From NCBI RefSeq assembly GCF_016741775.1, contig NZ_JAERRK010000012.1:160108-224107 (forward strand): 64,000 nucleotides of DNA, in the 5' to 3' direction. A program made the translations under genes and the position numbers. Below the pieces are notes generated by a model. That model worked only from the letters and a program-made list of their open reading frames with translations. It was not told where the DNA came from and made no database searches. Positions 16,824 through 25,192 of the stretch are shown piece by piece (position 1 is the stretch's first letter; each line of letters begins with the position of its first letter). The stretch is from Streptomyces actinomycinicus (lineage in GTDB: Bacteria > Actinomycetota > Actinomycetes > Streptomycetales > Streptomycetaceae).

Positions 16824-18311
16824 TCAGACCACCATCGGCCGGTCCGTGGGCCTGATCGGGGACGGCAGGCGGGAGGTGCCGGTCAGATAACGGTCGACCG
16901 CCGCCGCGACCGCCCGCCCCTCCGCGATCGCCCACACGATGAGCGACTGCCCGCGCGCCGCGTCCCCGGCGGCGAAGACCCCGGGAACGTTGGTCGCGAA
17001 GCCGTCGTCCCGGGCGATCGTCCCGCGCGGCGCCAGCGCAAGGCCCAGTTGCTCGATCAGCCCGTCCTCCTGGTCGGGTCCGGAGAAGCCGAGGGCGAGC
17101 AGCACGTGGTCGGCCGGGAGCGTCCGCCCGGTGCCCGGCACCGTCTGCCGCCGCGCGTCGACCTCGACGAGATGCAGCGACCGCACCCGTCCCGTCTCGT
17201 CCCCCGTGAAGTGCAGTGTGGAGGCCGCGAACAGCCGGGCGTCCGCGTCCGCCTCCGGTGCCGTACCCAGGTCCCGCGCCTCCTCGTGCGCGGCCGACAG
17301 CCGGTAGATCTTCGGGTACGTCGGCCACGGCTCGGTGTCCTCGTCGCGCTCCGCCCCCGGCTGCGCGTAGATGTCCAGCTGGCTCACGGACGCGGCCCCC
17401 TCGCGCACCGCGGTCCCCAGACAGTCCGCCCCGGTGTCTCCACCGCCGATGATCACGACATGCTTGCCGGCAGCCGAAAGCGGCGATACCTCCAGATCCC
17501 CCTCACACACCCGATTGGCCAGCGGCAGATACTGCATGGCCTGGTGTATCCCTTTCAACTCCCGGCCCGGTACGGGAAGTTCCCGCCACGCCGTCGCTCC
17601 CGTGGCGATCACCACCGCGTCGTACCGGGTCCGCAGTTCCGCCGCCGGTACGTCCCGCCCCACCGCCGTCGACGTACGGAACTTCGTCCCCTCGGCCCGC
17701 ATCTGCTCGATCCGCCGCTCCAGGTGGTGCTTCTCCATCTTGAACGCGGGGATGCCGTACCGCATCAGCCCGCCGATCCGGTCGTCCTTCTCGTACACGG
17801 CCACCGTGTGCCCCGCCCGGGTCAGCTGCTGCGCCGCGGCGAGCCCGGTGGGCCCGGAACCGATGACGGCGACCGTCCTGCCGGACAGCCGGTCGGGTGG
17901 CCGGGCCGGGGTGAAACCTTCCTCCCACGCCCGGTCCGCGATCGCGCACTCGACGTTCTTGATGGTGACCGCCGGCTGGTTGATCGCCAGCACACACCCC
18001 GCCTCGCACGGCGCCGGACACAACCGCCCGGTGAACTCGGGAAAGTTGTTGGTGGCGTGCAACCGGTCGCTCGCCGCCCGCCAGTCCTCCCGCGAGACGA
18101 GGTCGTTCCACTCGGGGATGAGATTGCCCAGCGGGCAGGCCTGGTGGCAGAACGGAATGCCGCAGTCCATGCAGCGGTCGGCCTGCTTGCTGATGATGGG
18201 CAGCAGCGCTCGCGGGACGTACACCTCGTCCCAGTCCCGCACCCGTTCCTCGACGGGCCGCCGCGGCCACTCCTGGCGCGGCGTGGTCATGAACCCCTTG
18301 GGATCGGCCAT
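16824..18311 (-). CDS. gltD: Glutamate synthase small subunit (GltD-like), orphan copy
   Basis: 495 residues from ATG 18311 (MADPKGFMTTPRQEWPRR), with GAGGAG just upstream. The N-terminal Fe-S segment has CMDCGIPFCHQACPLGN and CPAPCEAGC. FAD binding is at VAVIGSGPTGLAAAQQL and NADPH binding at VVIIGGGDTGADCLGT; the C-terminal FAD motif is GVFAAGDAARGQSLIVWAI. This is the full GltD/GltD2 architecture. No gltB large subunit is nearby, so it may supply electrons to a distant GltB or another acceptor. Confidence 0.9.
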   Translation of the reverse strand: MADPKGFMTTPRQEWPRRPVEERVRDWDEVYVPRALLPIISKQADRCMDCGIPFCHQACPLGNLIPEWNDLVSREDWRAASDRLHATNNFPEFTGRLCPAPCEAGCVLAINQPAVTIKNVECAIADRAWEEGFTPARPPDRLSGRTVAVIGSGPTGLAAAQQLTRAGHTVAVYEKDDRIGGLMRYGIPAFKMEKHHLERRIEQMRAEGTKFRTSTAVGRDVPAAELRTRYDAVVIATGATAWRELPVPGRELKGIHQAMQYLPLANRVCEGDLEVSPLSAAGKHVVIIGGGDTGADCLGTAVREGAASVSQLDIYAQPGAERDEDTEPWPTYPKIYRLSAAHEEARDLGTAPEADADARLFAASTLHFTGDETGRVRSLHLVEVDARRQTVPGTGRTLPADHVLLALGFSGPDQEDGLIEQLGLALAPRGTIARDDGFATNVPGVFAAGDAARGQSLIVWAIAEGRAVAAAVDRYLTGTSRLPSPIRPTDRPMVV

Positions 18312-18570
18312 GGGCGTCTCCTCGCGTACGGGCACCCAGGGCGCCGGATGTACGGCGGGCCGTGCGTCATCGAGCGGCACTCTTTCGGCCACGATACGTC
18401 CGGGCCGACGGCCCCGCAGAGCGGCGGACAGCGCTTTCTGCCGGGGGTTCCTCAGTGACCGGCCGGGGGCAGGCCGTGATCAGCGAAGGAGGAAGCCCCG
18501 GATCGCTGACGGCGGTGGTAGGGGATCACCAGAGGCGGAGGTCAGGGCTCAGCGAAGCGGTGGTCAGGGG

Positions 18571-18639
18571 GCCACGCGGGCGGAAGTCAGACGGCCACGC
18601 GGGCGGAGGTCAGACGGCCACGCGGGCGGAAGTCAGGGG
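18571..18639. repeat. Three 23-bp tandem repeats
   Basis: Units starting GCCACGCGGGCGGAAGTCAG begin at 18571, 18594 and 18617, with only one or two differences; a looser copy precedes them near 18530. The array lies between the gltD-like gene's 5' side and the 3' end of the DUF1772 gene. No coding role is apparent. Confidence 0.85.
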
Positions 18640-18680
18640 AGTCACCCTGGGCGCGATTCAGGGGGTTGCCATGGGCGGAA

Positions 18681-19160
18681 TCAGGTGAGGGCCAGTATGT
18701 AGACGAGGGCCGCCGCGGCGGAGGCCACGGTCCGGACGTGGTTCCAGTAGGTCCACTCGCGCACGTACACCGGCCAGTACACGGCGGCCTCCGGCGCACC
18801 CGCGGTGAGCTTGGCCAGCCGGTCGTTGCGGGGCACGTTCGCGATGATCGTCAGCCCGAACGAGCCGAACAGGTACAGCGCACTGCCGGTCAGCAGCTCC
18901 ACCTTGCCCTGGTCCGGCCACACCACGAACGTCACCACCGCGATCATGACACTCAGCACCGCCGATCCCATGAACACGGCCATGAAGGCAGGCCGCACCG
19001 CGGCGACGTTGATCGCGTTCATCGCCGCGACACCCTGCGCGGGCGGCAGCGCAGCGAGCCCCCGCATCACGAAGGTCGAGAATCCGCAGAAGACACCGGC
19101 TACCAGCCCGGTCCCCAGGATCCCCGCCAGGACCAGTACGAAGAACGGCCCCTCGATCAT
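18681..19160 (-). CDS. DUF1772 / anthrone oxygenase-like membrane protein
   Basis: 159 residues from ATG 19160 (MIEGPFFVLVLAGILGTGLV). Four hydrophobic helices are visible, with GVFCGFSTFVMRGLAALPP after the first. AMNAINVAAVRPAFMAVFMG, NVPRNDRLA and VYWPVYVREWTYWNHVRT are hallmark DUF1772 segments. A small integral membrane protein; some relatives are fungal anthrone oxygenases, but enzymatic activity here is unproven. A GTG two codons upstream is an alternative start. Confidence 0.82.
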   Translation of the reverse strand: MIEGPFFVLVLAGILGTGLVAGVFCGFSTFVMRGLAALPPAQGVAAMNAINVAAVRPAFMAVFMGSAVLSVMIAVVTFVVWPDQGKVELLTGSALYLFGSFGLTIIANVPRNDRLAKLTAGAPEAAVYWPVYVREWTYWNHVRTVASAAAALVYILALT

Positions 19161-19254
19161 CTCCACGCCCCCATCCCACTCGGCCCGGGCCGTGCCCGGC
19201 GTCAGCATCAGCTTCACTCCCAGTAAAAGACCGACCGCAGATACCGGCCGTCAC

Positions 19255-19478
19255 CCGAGCCCGCGCCGCCCCGCCTCGGCCCACGGCCGCCGTCCTGCGT
19301 ACTTCGCCCCTCCCGGAAGCCCGCGTCACCTGGTATGGGCCGATGACGGCCGTCCTGCGTCCTTCGCCCGTTGCGGAAGCCCGCGCCGCCCCCCCTCGGC
19401 CGACGGCGGCCGTCCTGCGTCCTTCGCCCCCTCCCGGAAGCCCTCGCGCTCCGCCTCGGCCGATGACGGCCGTTCTCC
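19255..19478. repeat. About four 60-bp tandem repeats
   Basis: The word GCCGTCCTGCGT recurs at 19288, 19349 and 19409, with a truncated form at 19469: periods of 61, 60 and 60 bp. Units share CTTCGCCC, GGAAGCCC and CTCGGCCGA blocks. A 60-bp period keeps any frame open through the array, giving spurious Gly/Arg-rich frames. It lies between the DUF1772 and DUF2293 genes and touches the DUF2293 stop. Confidence 0.85.
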
Positions 19479-19481
19479 CTC

Positions 19482-20177
19482 TCAGCCGGCGTCTTCCCCG
19501 GCCGCCTGCCACGCCCGCAGCACGCTCTCCACGGCCGGCGCGATCCGGCGCCGGGCCTCATGCCGCGGTACCCCGCGCATCAGGAGCTGGTCGTACGGCG
19601 TGTCCACATGCCGCACGCCCGCCACGACCGCCGAGATCACCGCCCCCTCGGTCAGCGCCCGCCCGGCCGCGCTGCGCCCGACCCGCCCGCTGCCGCGCAC
19701 CGAGGCGTGGGCCGCGATCGCCCGGGCCCGGTCGGCCGGGCACCCTGGGAACAGCCGGACGATCTCGGCCGCGAACGCTGCCGCGAACCGCTCGTCCTCC
19801 TCCGCCCTGCGCCGCGCGTCCCGCGCCCGCCGCCGGCGCCGCGCCTCCGCGTCCGCCAGACAGCGGGCCTCGGCCCGGGCGAGCGCGGCCTCCTCCACGA
19901 GCACGCCCTGACGTTCGTAGCGGCTCTTGCGCCGGTTGAACCGCACCACCACCGCCGACAGCGAGCTTTCCTCCCGCGACCTGCGGGTCAGGGCCGTGTC
20001 CCCGCGCGGCAGGAACACCAGGTGACCGAGGTCCGCACAGTGCAGGCAATGCGGGGCGCCCTCCTCCAGTACCAGCAGCGACAGCGGCCCGCGCCGGCAG
20101 CGTGCACACCGCTTCTGTTTCAGCGGCTGGATGACGACAAGTCGGCCGGGGGAGTGGGGAGTTGCGGGAAGCGCCAT
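19482..20177 (-). CDS. DUF2293 domain protein with N-terminal zinc-ribbon-like cysteines
   Basis: 231 residues from ATG 20177. The N-terminus has two CxxC pairs (QKRCARCRRG and PHCLHCADLG), a likely zinc ribbon. A strongly basic helical middle follows (LADAEARRRRRARDARRRAE). The C-terminal DUF2293 region contains IVRLFPGCPADRARAIAAHA, RSAAGRALTEGAVISAVVAG and VDTPYDQLLMRGVPRHEARR. Function is unknown; the cysteines and basic stretch suggest nucleic-acid binding (inference). Confidence 0.82.
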   Translation of the reverse strand: MALPATPHSPGRLVVIQPLKQKRCARCRRGPLSLLVLEEGAPHCLHCADLGHLVFLPRGDTALTRRSREESSLSAVVVRFNRRKSRYERQGVLVEEAALARAEARCLADAEARRRRRARDARRRAEEDERFAAAFAAEIVRLFPGCPADRARAIAAHASVRGSGRVGRSAAGRALTEGAVISAVVAGVRHVDTPYDQLLMRGVPRHEARRRIAPAVESVLRAWQAAGEDAG

Positions 20178-20299
20178 ACGCGGTACTTTCCCCGCCGCCG
20201 CCCCGTCTCCCACCCCCACTCACGCCAGCTTGTCCCCTACCCCCACCCACACCAGCTTCTCCCCCTTCCCCGCCCGCGCCGGCTCTTCCCCTTGCCGCC

Positions 20300-20404
20300 C
20301 TCACCGGCCTCGCGCCCGCCCTCACCGGCCTCGCGCCCGCCCTCACCGGCCTCGCGCCCGCCCTCACCGGCCTCGCGCCCGCCCTCACCGGCCTCGCGCC
20401 GCTC
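20300..20404. repeat. Five 21-bp tandem repeats between divergent genes
   Basis: CTCACCGGCCTCGCGCCCGC plus C is repeated head to tail from 20300 with an exact 21-bp period; the fifth copy decays at its end. Just upstream (20215-20280) are looser CCCCCAC/CAC(C)AGCTT repeats. It sits between the divergent DUF2293 gene and the uridine-kinase-like gene, the only sequence available for their promoters. Confidence 0.92.
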
Positions 20405-20471
20405 CCGTCCCGACGGCCCGACGCCGTCTCCGCCCGGGCGCCCGCGTCGCTGCGCCGGGCCACCCGGCATC

Positions 20472-21113
20472 ATGGGCCGTGTGCGACTCGAAGCGATCAC
20501 CTGGGACCGGCTCGCCGAGCAGCTTGCCGACCGGCTGGCCGGACTGGCACCGGCCGACGGTGCGACGTGGCCGCGTGTCGGCTTCGACGGAGCCCCGGCC
20601 GCCCGCCCCGGAGACCTCGCCGCCCGCGTCGGGGAGGCACTGCGGGTGCGTGGCCGGCCCTCGCTCGTGGTCGGCGCCGAAGGCTTCCTGCGCCCCGCCT
20701 CTCTGCGTCTGGAGCACGGGCGACGGGACGCGGAGTCGTACTACAGCGGCTGGTTCGACACCGGCGCCCTCTGGCGCGAGGTCTTCGGCCCGCTCGACCC
20801 CGGCGGCAGCGGACGGATCCTGCCCGACCTGTGGGATCCGGTCTCGGACCGCGCCACCCGCAGCCCCTACGTCCAATTGCCGCCCCGCGGAATCCTGTTG
20901 TTCCACGGCCCCCTCCTGCTGCGCCACTGGTTCCCCTTCGACCTGGCCGTGCACCTCCTCCTCTCGCCGGGTGCCCTGCGTCGCCGCACCCCCGAGGCCG
21001 ACCACTGGACCCTTCCCGCCTTCGAGCGCTACGAGGCCGAGACCGACCCTGCCGGCACGGCGGACGTCCTGGTGCGTGCCGACGACCCGCGCCACCCCGC
21101 CTGGAACGGTTGA
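20472..21113 (+). CDS. Uridine-kinase-like protein lacking a P-loop
   Basis: 213 residues. The sequence resembles uridine kinase/phosphoribulokinase relatives: RVGFDGAPAARPGDLAARV at the first strand, SLVVGAEGFLRPASLRLEHG, SYYSGWFDTGALWREVFGPL and GILLFHGPLLLRHWFPFDLA. Where active kinases have GxxGxGKT, this protein has DGAPAARPGD with no GKT, so ATP binding by Walker A is unlikely. It is probably a conserved non-kinase or altered-specificity paralogue. Start ATG 20472 lacks a ribosome binding site; GTG 20481 is possible. Confidence 0.78.
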   Translation: MGRVRLEAITWDRLAEQLADRLAGLAPADGATWPRVGFDGAPAARPGDLAARVGEALRVRGRPSLVVGAEGFLRPASLRLEHGRRDAESYYSGWFDTGALWREVFGPLDPGGSGRILPDLWDPVSDRATRSPYVQLPPRGILLFHGPLLLRHWFPFDLAVHLLLSPGALRRRTPEADHWTLPAFERYEAETDPAGTADVLVRADDPRHPAWNG

Positions 21114-21170
21114 ACCCGGACGCCTGGTCCGTCGTGTCCTCTCGGTCTGATCCGCCGGCGCCCTCGCCGC

Positions 21171-22298
21171 TCACAGCCAGCCGTTGCGCCGGAAACCCCG
21201 GTACAGCGCCAGACACGCCCCCGCCATCACGGCCATGATCAACGGATAGCCGAACCGCCAGTGCAACTCCGGCATGTGGTCGAAGTTCATGCCGTACACC
21301 CCGCACACCATCGTCGGCACGGCGATCACCGCGGCCCAGGCCGTGATCTTGCGCATGTCCTCGTTCTGCGCGACGGTCACCTGCGCCAGGTGCGCCTGCA
21401 GAATGGAGTTGAGCAGTTCGTCGAACGCGGCGATCTGTTCCTTGGCGCGGATCAGATGGTCGAGCACATCCCGGAAATAGGCCTGTATCTCCGGGGCGAC
21501 GACCCGTATGGGCCGGGTGGCCAGATCCTCCACCGGGCGGCCCAGCGGTACCACCGCCCGCTTCAGCTCCAGAAGTTCGCGCTTCATCTGGTAGATGCGG
21601 CCCGGGTCGAGCCGGGCGCTGTTCTCCGAGAACACGTCCGTCTCCACCTGATCGATGTCGGCCTGCACCGCGTCCGTGACGTTCAGGTAGTCGTCGACGA
21701 CGTGGTCCGCGATCGCATGCAGTACTGCCGCCGGTCCTTTGGCGAGCTGGTGCGGGTGCGCCTCCAACTCCTCGCGCAGCGGGCCCAGGGAGCCGTGGCG
21801 CCCGTGTCGCACGGTGATGACGAAGTCCTGCCCGACGAACACCATGATCTCGCCGGTGTCCACCACTTCGCTGGTCGCCGTGAGCTGCTCGTGCTCCACG
21901 TAACACACTGTCTTGAACACCGCGAAGAGCGTGTCCCCGTAGTGCTCCAGCTTCGGGCGCTGATGGGCCTCGACCGCGTCCTCCACCGCCAGGGGATGCA
22001 GGTCGAACAGTTCGGCGATGCCGGCGAATTCCAGGTCCGTCGGTTCGTGCAGCCCCAGCCAGACGAAGCCCTCACCGCTCTTGCGCACCAGCCGGACGGC
22101 GTCCACCAGGTCACCGCACCCCGGCACACGCACACCGTCCTGGTACGTCACGCACTTCACCACGGACGAGCCCAGCGGTGACCTGGCGGGATGACTCAGG
22201 TCCACGCGTCGCCGACGCCGGGCCAGCCGCGCCACCGTGCGCAGGCCGCCGACCCGGCTCAGCTCCGTGACCTTCCGCAGATTCCCTGCCATGGACAT
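21171..22298 (-). CDS. corA: CorA-family divalent cation (Mg2+/Co2+) transporter
   Basis: 375 residues from ATG 22298, preceded by GAGGAG. The cytosolic N-domain includes VKCVTYQDGVRVPGCGDLVD and the long-helix region. The C-terminus has two membrane helices with the CorA selectivity signature YGMNFDHMPELHW between them and a basic end (YRGFRRNGWL). Forms homopentameric Mg2+ channels in the cytoplasmic membrane. It stands alone on the minus strand. No Mg2+ leader was recognised upstream. Confidence 0.93.
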   Translation of the reverse strand: MSMAGNLRKVTELSRVGGLRTVARLARRRRRVDLSHPARSPLGSSVVKCVTYQDGVRVPGCGDLVDAVRLVRKSGEGFVWLGLHEPTDLEFAGIAELFDLHPLAVEDAVEAHQRPKLEHYGDTLFAVFKTVCYVEHEQLTATSEVVDTGEIMVFVGQDFVITVRHGRHGSLGPLREELEAHPHQLAKGPAAVLHAIADHVVDDYLNVTDAVQADIDQVETDVFSENSARLDPGRIYQMKRELLELKRAVVPLGRPVEDLATRPIRVVAPEIQAYFRDVLDHLIRAKEQIAAFDELLNSILQAHLAQVTVAQNEDMRKITAWAAVIAVPTMVCGVYGMNFDHMPELHWRFGYPLIMAVMAGACLALYRGFRRNGWL

Positions 22299-22523
22299 CT
22301 GGATCTCCTCGCGTGGATCCCCTCGCACAACGCTCTCGCGCCTCGCCCGGCAAGTCTGCCAGTCCCCGGCGAAGTGCGGGCAAGCCTGTGGGAGCAGGGG
22401 GTTCCGCTTGGTTCCCGCCTGTGGACGAAGCGGCCGTCGAACCGGGCGAGCCGGGTGAGCGGGATGCTACGCCGACCCCGCACTCCGTCCCCCCCCCCCG
22501 CACTCCGACCCTTGGCCTGCCCC

Positions 22524-22694
22524 GACGAATACGGCCCCGGACAGCGCCTCGCCAACCGGCTGCGCCAGGGCTTCCGCACGCTGCTCGCCGACCGCGGCGC
22601 CAACCTCTCCCACGGCCGCAAACTCCCGCGCCTGCTGCGGGAAGCCGGGCTGCACGGAATGGAGGCCGAGTACACCGACGTGCGCAGTGGCTGA
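22524..22694 (+). pseudogene. C-terminal remnant of a SAM-dependent methyltransferase
   Basis: The frame DEYGPGQRLANRLRQGFRTL ... GRKLPRLLREAGLHGMEAEY resembles the end of Streptomyces UbiE-like methyltransferases, where a linker precedes GRxLPxLLREAGL. No SAM-binding motif or start is found upstream in any frame. The upstream 200 bp are unrelated and include a run of 11 C residues (22489-22499). The end runs into tandem repeats after EYTDVRSG. It is best read as a gene remnant. Confidence 0.55.
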
Positions 22695-22750
22695 ACACAC
22701 CGACGCGCGCAGCGGCTGAACACAACGGCGGGCCAAGGGGCTGACCACAG
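22675..22750. repeat. Three imperfect 25-bp tandem repeats
   Basis: Copies of a CCGACG(T/C)GCGCAG(T/C)GGCTGAACACA-like unit start near 22675, 22700 and 22725; the third has diverged. They abut the methyltransferase remnant and the end of psuK, consistent with a rearranged junction. Confidence 0.65.
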
Positions 22751-22791
22751 CGATGGATGCTGGTCGAGCGCAACGATGGGCGAAGGGAAAG

Positions 22792-23739
22792 TCAACTGGC
22801 CTGTCGGGACACCACCTGTCCCCCGCTTTGCGGATGCGGCGGTCTGCCGCCCACCCGTTCCACCGCCTCCGCACCCGCACGGCAGCCCCGTTCCGCCGCC
22901 TCCTCCGGCGCCGCGCCCGCGACCAGCGCGGCGAGGAAGGCGCCGGTGAAGGCGTCGCCCGCACCCGTGGTGTCCCTAGGCACCACCGGCAGGGCCGGGA
23001 CCCGGGCGCGTATGGCGCCGGAGCGGGCCACCAACGCCCCGTCCGCGCCTGCCTTGGCCACCACCATCGGCACGAGACGGCTCAACTCGGCCGCCGCGTC
23101 CGCGGGATCCGGCAGGCCGGTCAGCAGGCAGGCCTCGTCCCGGCTGGGCAGCAGCAGGTCCAGCTGCCGCGCGAACGCCAGGAACCGGTCCGCCCCCAGT
23201 TCCGCCAGGAAGCCGGCCGATGCCGGGTCCAGACTGACCGGCACGCCACGCGCGCGTGCTGCTGCCAGCGCCGTCTCGGCCAGCTCCCGACTCGGCTCCG
23301 CGAACAGCAGGTAGCCCGACAGATGCAGCCGGTCCACCCCGTCGAGCAGCGCGTCCGACCAGTCGGCGGGGCACAGCCGCAGGGCCGCACCGCTGTCCGT
23401 AAGGAAGGTCCGCTCGGCCGCTGCGCCCGTGTCGACGAGGCAGATCACCGTCCCGGTCGCCGCCTCCGGATCCACCACCAGCCGGGGCAGCACCCCCGCC
23501 GCCACCAGTTCCCGCTCGTGCCACGCGGCGGCGTCCGCGCCCACCCGCCCCATCAGCCGTACGTCCGCACAGCCCGCATGGGCGGCCCAGCAGGCCACGT
23601 TGGCGCCCGCGCCGCCCGGCAGCGTCCGGATCACGGCGGTCGTGTCGGTGCCGCCCGCGAGCGGCCCCCGGTGCCGGGCGACCACATCCGTCACCACGTC
23701 TCCGACGACCAGCAGCGCACCGTTCCGGCCCGCGGTCAC
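22792..23739 (-). CDS. psuK: PfkB-family kinase, probably pseudouridine kinase
   Basis: 315 residues; GTG start overlaps the psuG stop (GTGA at 23736-23739), showing tight coupling. The ribokinase/PfkB fold is clear: LPGGAGANVACWAAHAG near the N-terminus, FLTDSGAALRL, and the PfkB-2 anion-hole/base motif DTTGAGDAFTGAFLAALVAG. With psuG it would phosphorylate pseudouridine to pseudouridine 5'-phosphate before glycosidic cleavage. Substrate is inferred from context; ribose or nucleoside kinase activity cannot be excluded. Confidence 0.82.
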   Translation of the reverse strand: MTAGRNGALLVVGDVVTDVVARHRGPLAGGTDTTAVIRTLPGGAGANVACWAAHAGCADVRLMGRVGADAAAWHERELVAAGVLPRLVVDPEAATGTVICLVDTGAAAERTFLTDSGAALRLCPADWSDALLDGVDRLHLSGYLLFAEPSRELAETALAAARARGVPVSLDPASAGFLAELGADRFLAFARQLDLLLPSRDEACLLTGLPDPADAAAELSRLVPMVVAKAGADGALVARSGAIRARVPALPVVPRDTTGAGDAFTGAFLAALVAGAAPEEAAERGCRAGAEAVERVGGRPPHPQSGGQVVSRQAS

Positions 23740-24644
23740 CCCCTCGTCCACGCCGTGGCGATCCGTGCCGCCAGCCGTACGTTGCCGCGCACCGCCGCCA
23801 GGTTGGCGCTCAGCGAGGCGCCGTCCGTGTACCGGACCAGGTAGTCCAGCAGGAACGGCGTCACCGCCTGCCCGATGACGCCCTGTTCCCCGCAGGCGCG
23901 GAGCGCGTCGGCGAGCACGCGCGCGTGCAGCTCGGGATCGAGTTGCTCGGCCTCCGGGACGGGGTTCGCGACGATCAACGTCGATGCCGGCGTGTCCAGC
24001 GCGTCCTGGGCGCGCATGACGGCTGCGACCTGCTCCGGGGTGTCCAGCCGCCAGTCGACCGGATGCCCCGAGTCCGACAGGTAGAAGCCGGGGAACCGGT
24101 CCGTGCCGTACCCGGCGACGGCCACACCCAGCGTCTCCAGCCGCTGCAGCGTCGCCGGCACGTCGAGGATCGACTTCACGCCCGCGCACACCACCGTGAT
24201 CCGGGTACGGGCCAGCAGCCCGAGGTCGGCCGACTCGTCCTGCGTCACCGTCCACTCGCGGTGCACACCGCCCAGCCCGCCCGTCGCGAACACCCTGATC
24301 CCGGCCAGCGCTGCCAGCTGCGCCGTGGCCGACACGGTGGTCGCCCCGCTCACCCCCGCCGCGACGGAGAGCGGCAGATCACGGTGGCCCAGCTTGCGGA
24401 TGCCGTCCTGGTTCGCGACCCGCTCCAGCTGCTCCTTGTCCAGGCCGACCCGGGGGCGTCCGTCGAGCACGGCGACGGTGGCCGGCACGGCACCCTCCCG
24501 GCGCACCGCCTCCTCCAGCTCCAGCGCCACCTGCAGATTGCGCGGGCGGGGCAGGCCATGCGCGATGATCGTGGACTCCAGGGCCACCACCGGCTGCCGC
24601 GCGTCGATCGCCGCCCGGACTTCTTCCGACACCACCAGCACCAC
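23736..24644 (-). CDS. psuG: Pseudouridine-5'-phosphate glycosidase
   Basis: 302 residues. The PsuG/IndA family signature is complete: ESTIIAHGLPRPRNLQVALE, TTVSATAQLAALAGIRVFAT followed by GGLGGVHR, the catalytic lysine region VVCAGVKSILDVPATLQRLE, YGTDRFPGFYLSDSG and IVANPVPEAEQL. It splits the C-C bond of pseudouridine 5'-phosphate to uracil and ribose 5-phosphate, in cytosolic salvage of modified RNA bases. First gene of a two-gene operon with psuK. Confidence 0.93.
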   Translation of the reverse strand: MVLVVSEEVRAAIDARQPVVALESTIIAHGLPRPRNLQVALELEEAVRREGAVPATVAVLDGRPRVGLDKEQLERVANQDGIRKLGHRDLPLSVAAGVSGATTVSATAQLAALAGIRVFATGGLGGVHREWTVTQDESADLGLLARTRITVVCAGVKSILDVPATLQRLETLGVAVAGYGTDRFPGFYLSDSGHPVDWRLDTPEQVAAVMRAQDALDTPASTLIVANPVPEAEQLDPELHARVLADALRACGEQGVIGQAVTPFLLDYLVRYTDGASLSANLAAVRGNVRLAARIATAWTRG

Positions 24645-24744
24645 GTGCCCGCCTCCTGTCCGTCGGTCCTTGCCTCATCTCTGGCGGTCACCGGCCCCGG
24701 ATAAACGCTTGCGGCCTGTGGGGGAGACCACCAGCCTGGGCCGC

Positions 24745-25176
24745 ATGACGAACAACACCACGCGTCTCGATCATGTCGTCCTGTGGGTGTCCGACCCGGT
24801 CGCCGCAGCCGGCTTCTACGAGACGGCCGTCGGTCTCGAACCGCTCCAGGTCGCCGAGTTCGCCGAGGGGAAGGTGTCCTTCCCATCCGTCCGCGTCAAC
24901 GAGGAGACCATTCTGGACCTCGCCCCGCGCACCCTCGCCGAACGCATGCGGATGCTGCCCGGCTCCGCCGACAGCGCCGGCCACCCGGTCAACCACATCT
25001 GCCTGGCTCTGCCGGCCGACGCCTTCGACGCCCTGCGCGCGCGTCTCGAGGAACGCGGCGTCCCCGTGTCGGACATCGACCACGGTTCCTCCGGCGCCCG
25101 GGGCGACGCCACCCGAAGCTTCTACTTCCGCGACCCCGACGGCAACGTCTTCGAGGCCCGCCACTACGACGACTAG
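24745..25176 (+). CDS. VOC-family (glyoxalase/bleomycin resistance-like) protein
   Basis: 143 residues, two beta-alpha-beta-beta-beta modules. LDHVVLWVSDPVAAAGFYET opens the first module; VNHICLALPADAFDALRARL and SFYFRDPDGNVFEARHY close the second. His in LDHVVL and Glu in FEARHY match typical metal-ligand positions, with HICLAL the third. The reaction is unknown. No clear ribosome binding site precedes ATG 24745, so it may be leaderless. Convergent with ogt. Confidence 0.85.
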   Translation: MTNNTTRLDHVVLWVSDPVAAAGFYETAVGLEPLQVAEFAEGKVSFPSVRVNEETILDLAPRTLAERMRMLPGSADSAGHPVNHICLALPADAFDALRARLEERGVPVSDIDHGSSGARGDATRSFYFRDPDGNVFEARHYDD

Positions 25177-25192
25177 CGGCGTCCCGGGCCGG

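Noticed and set aside
20300..20404. Direct repeats considered as a CRISPR array
   Set aside because: 21-bp units are head to tail without unique spacers, and no cas genes are present.
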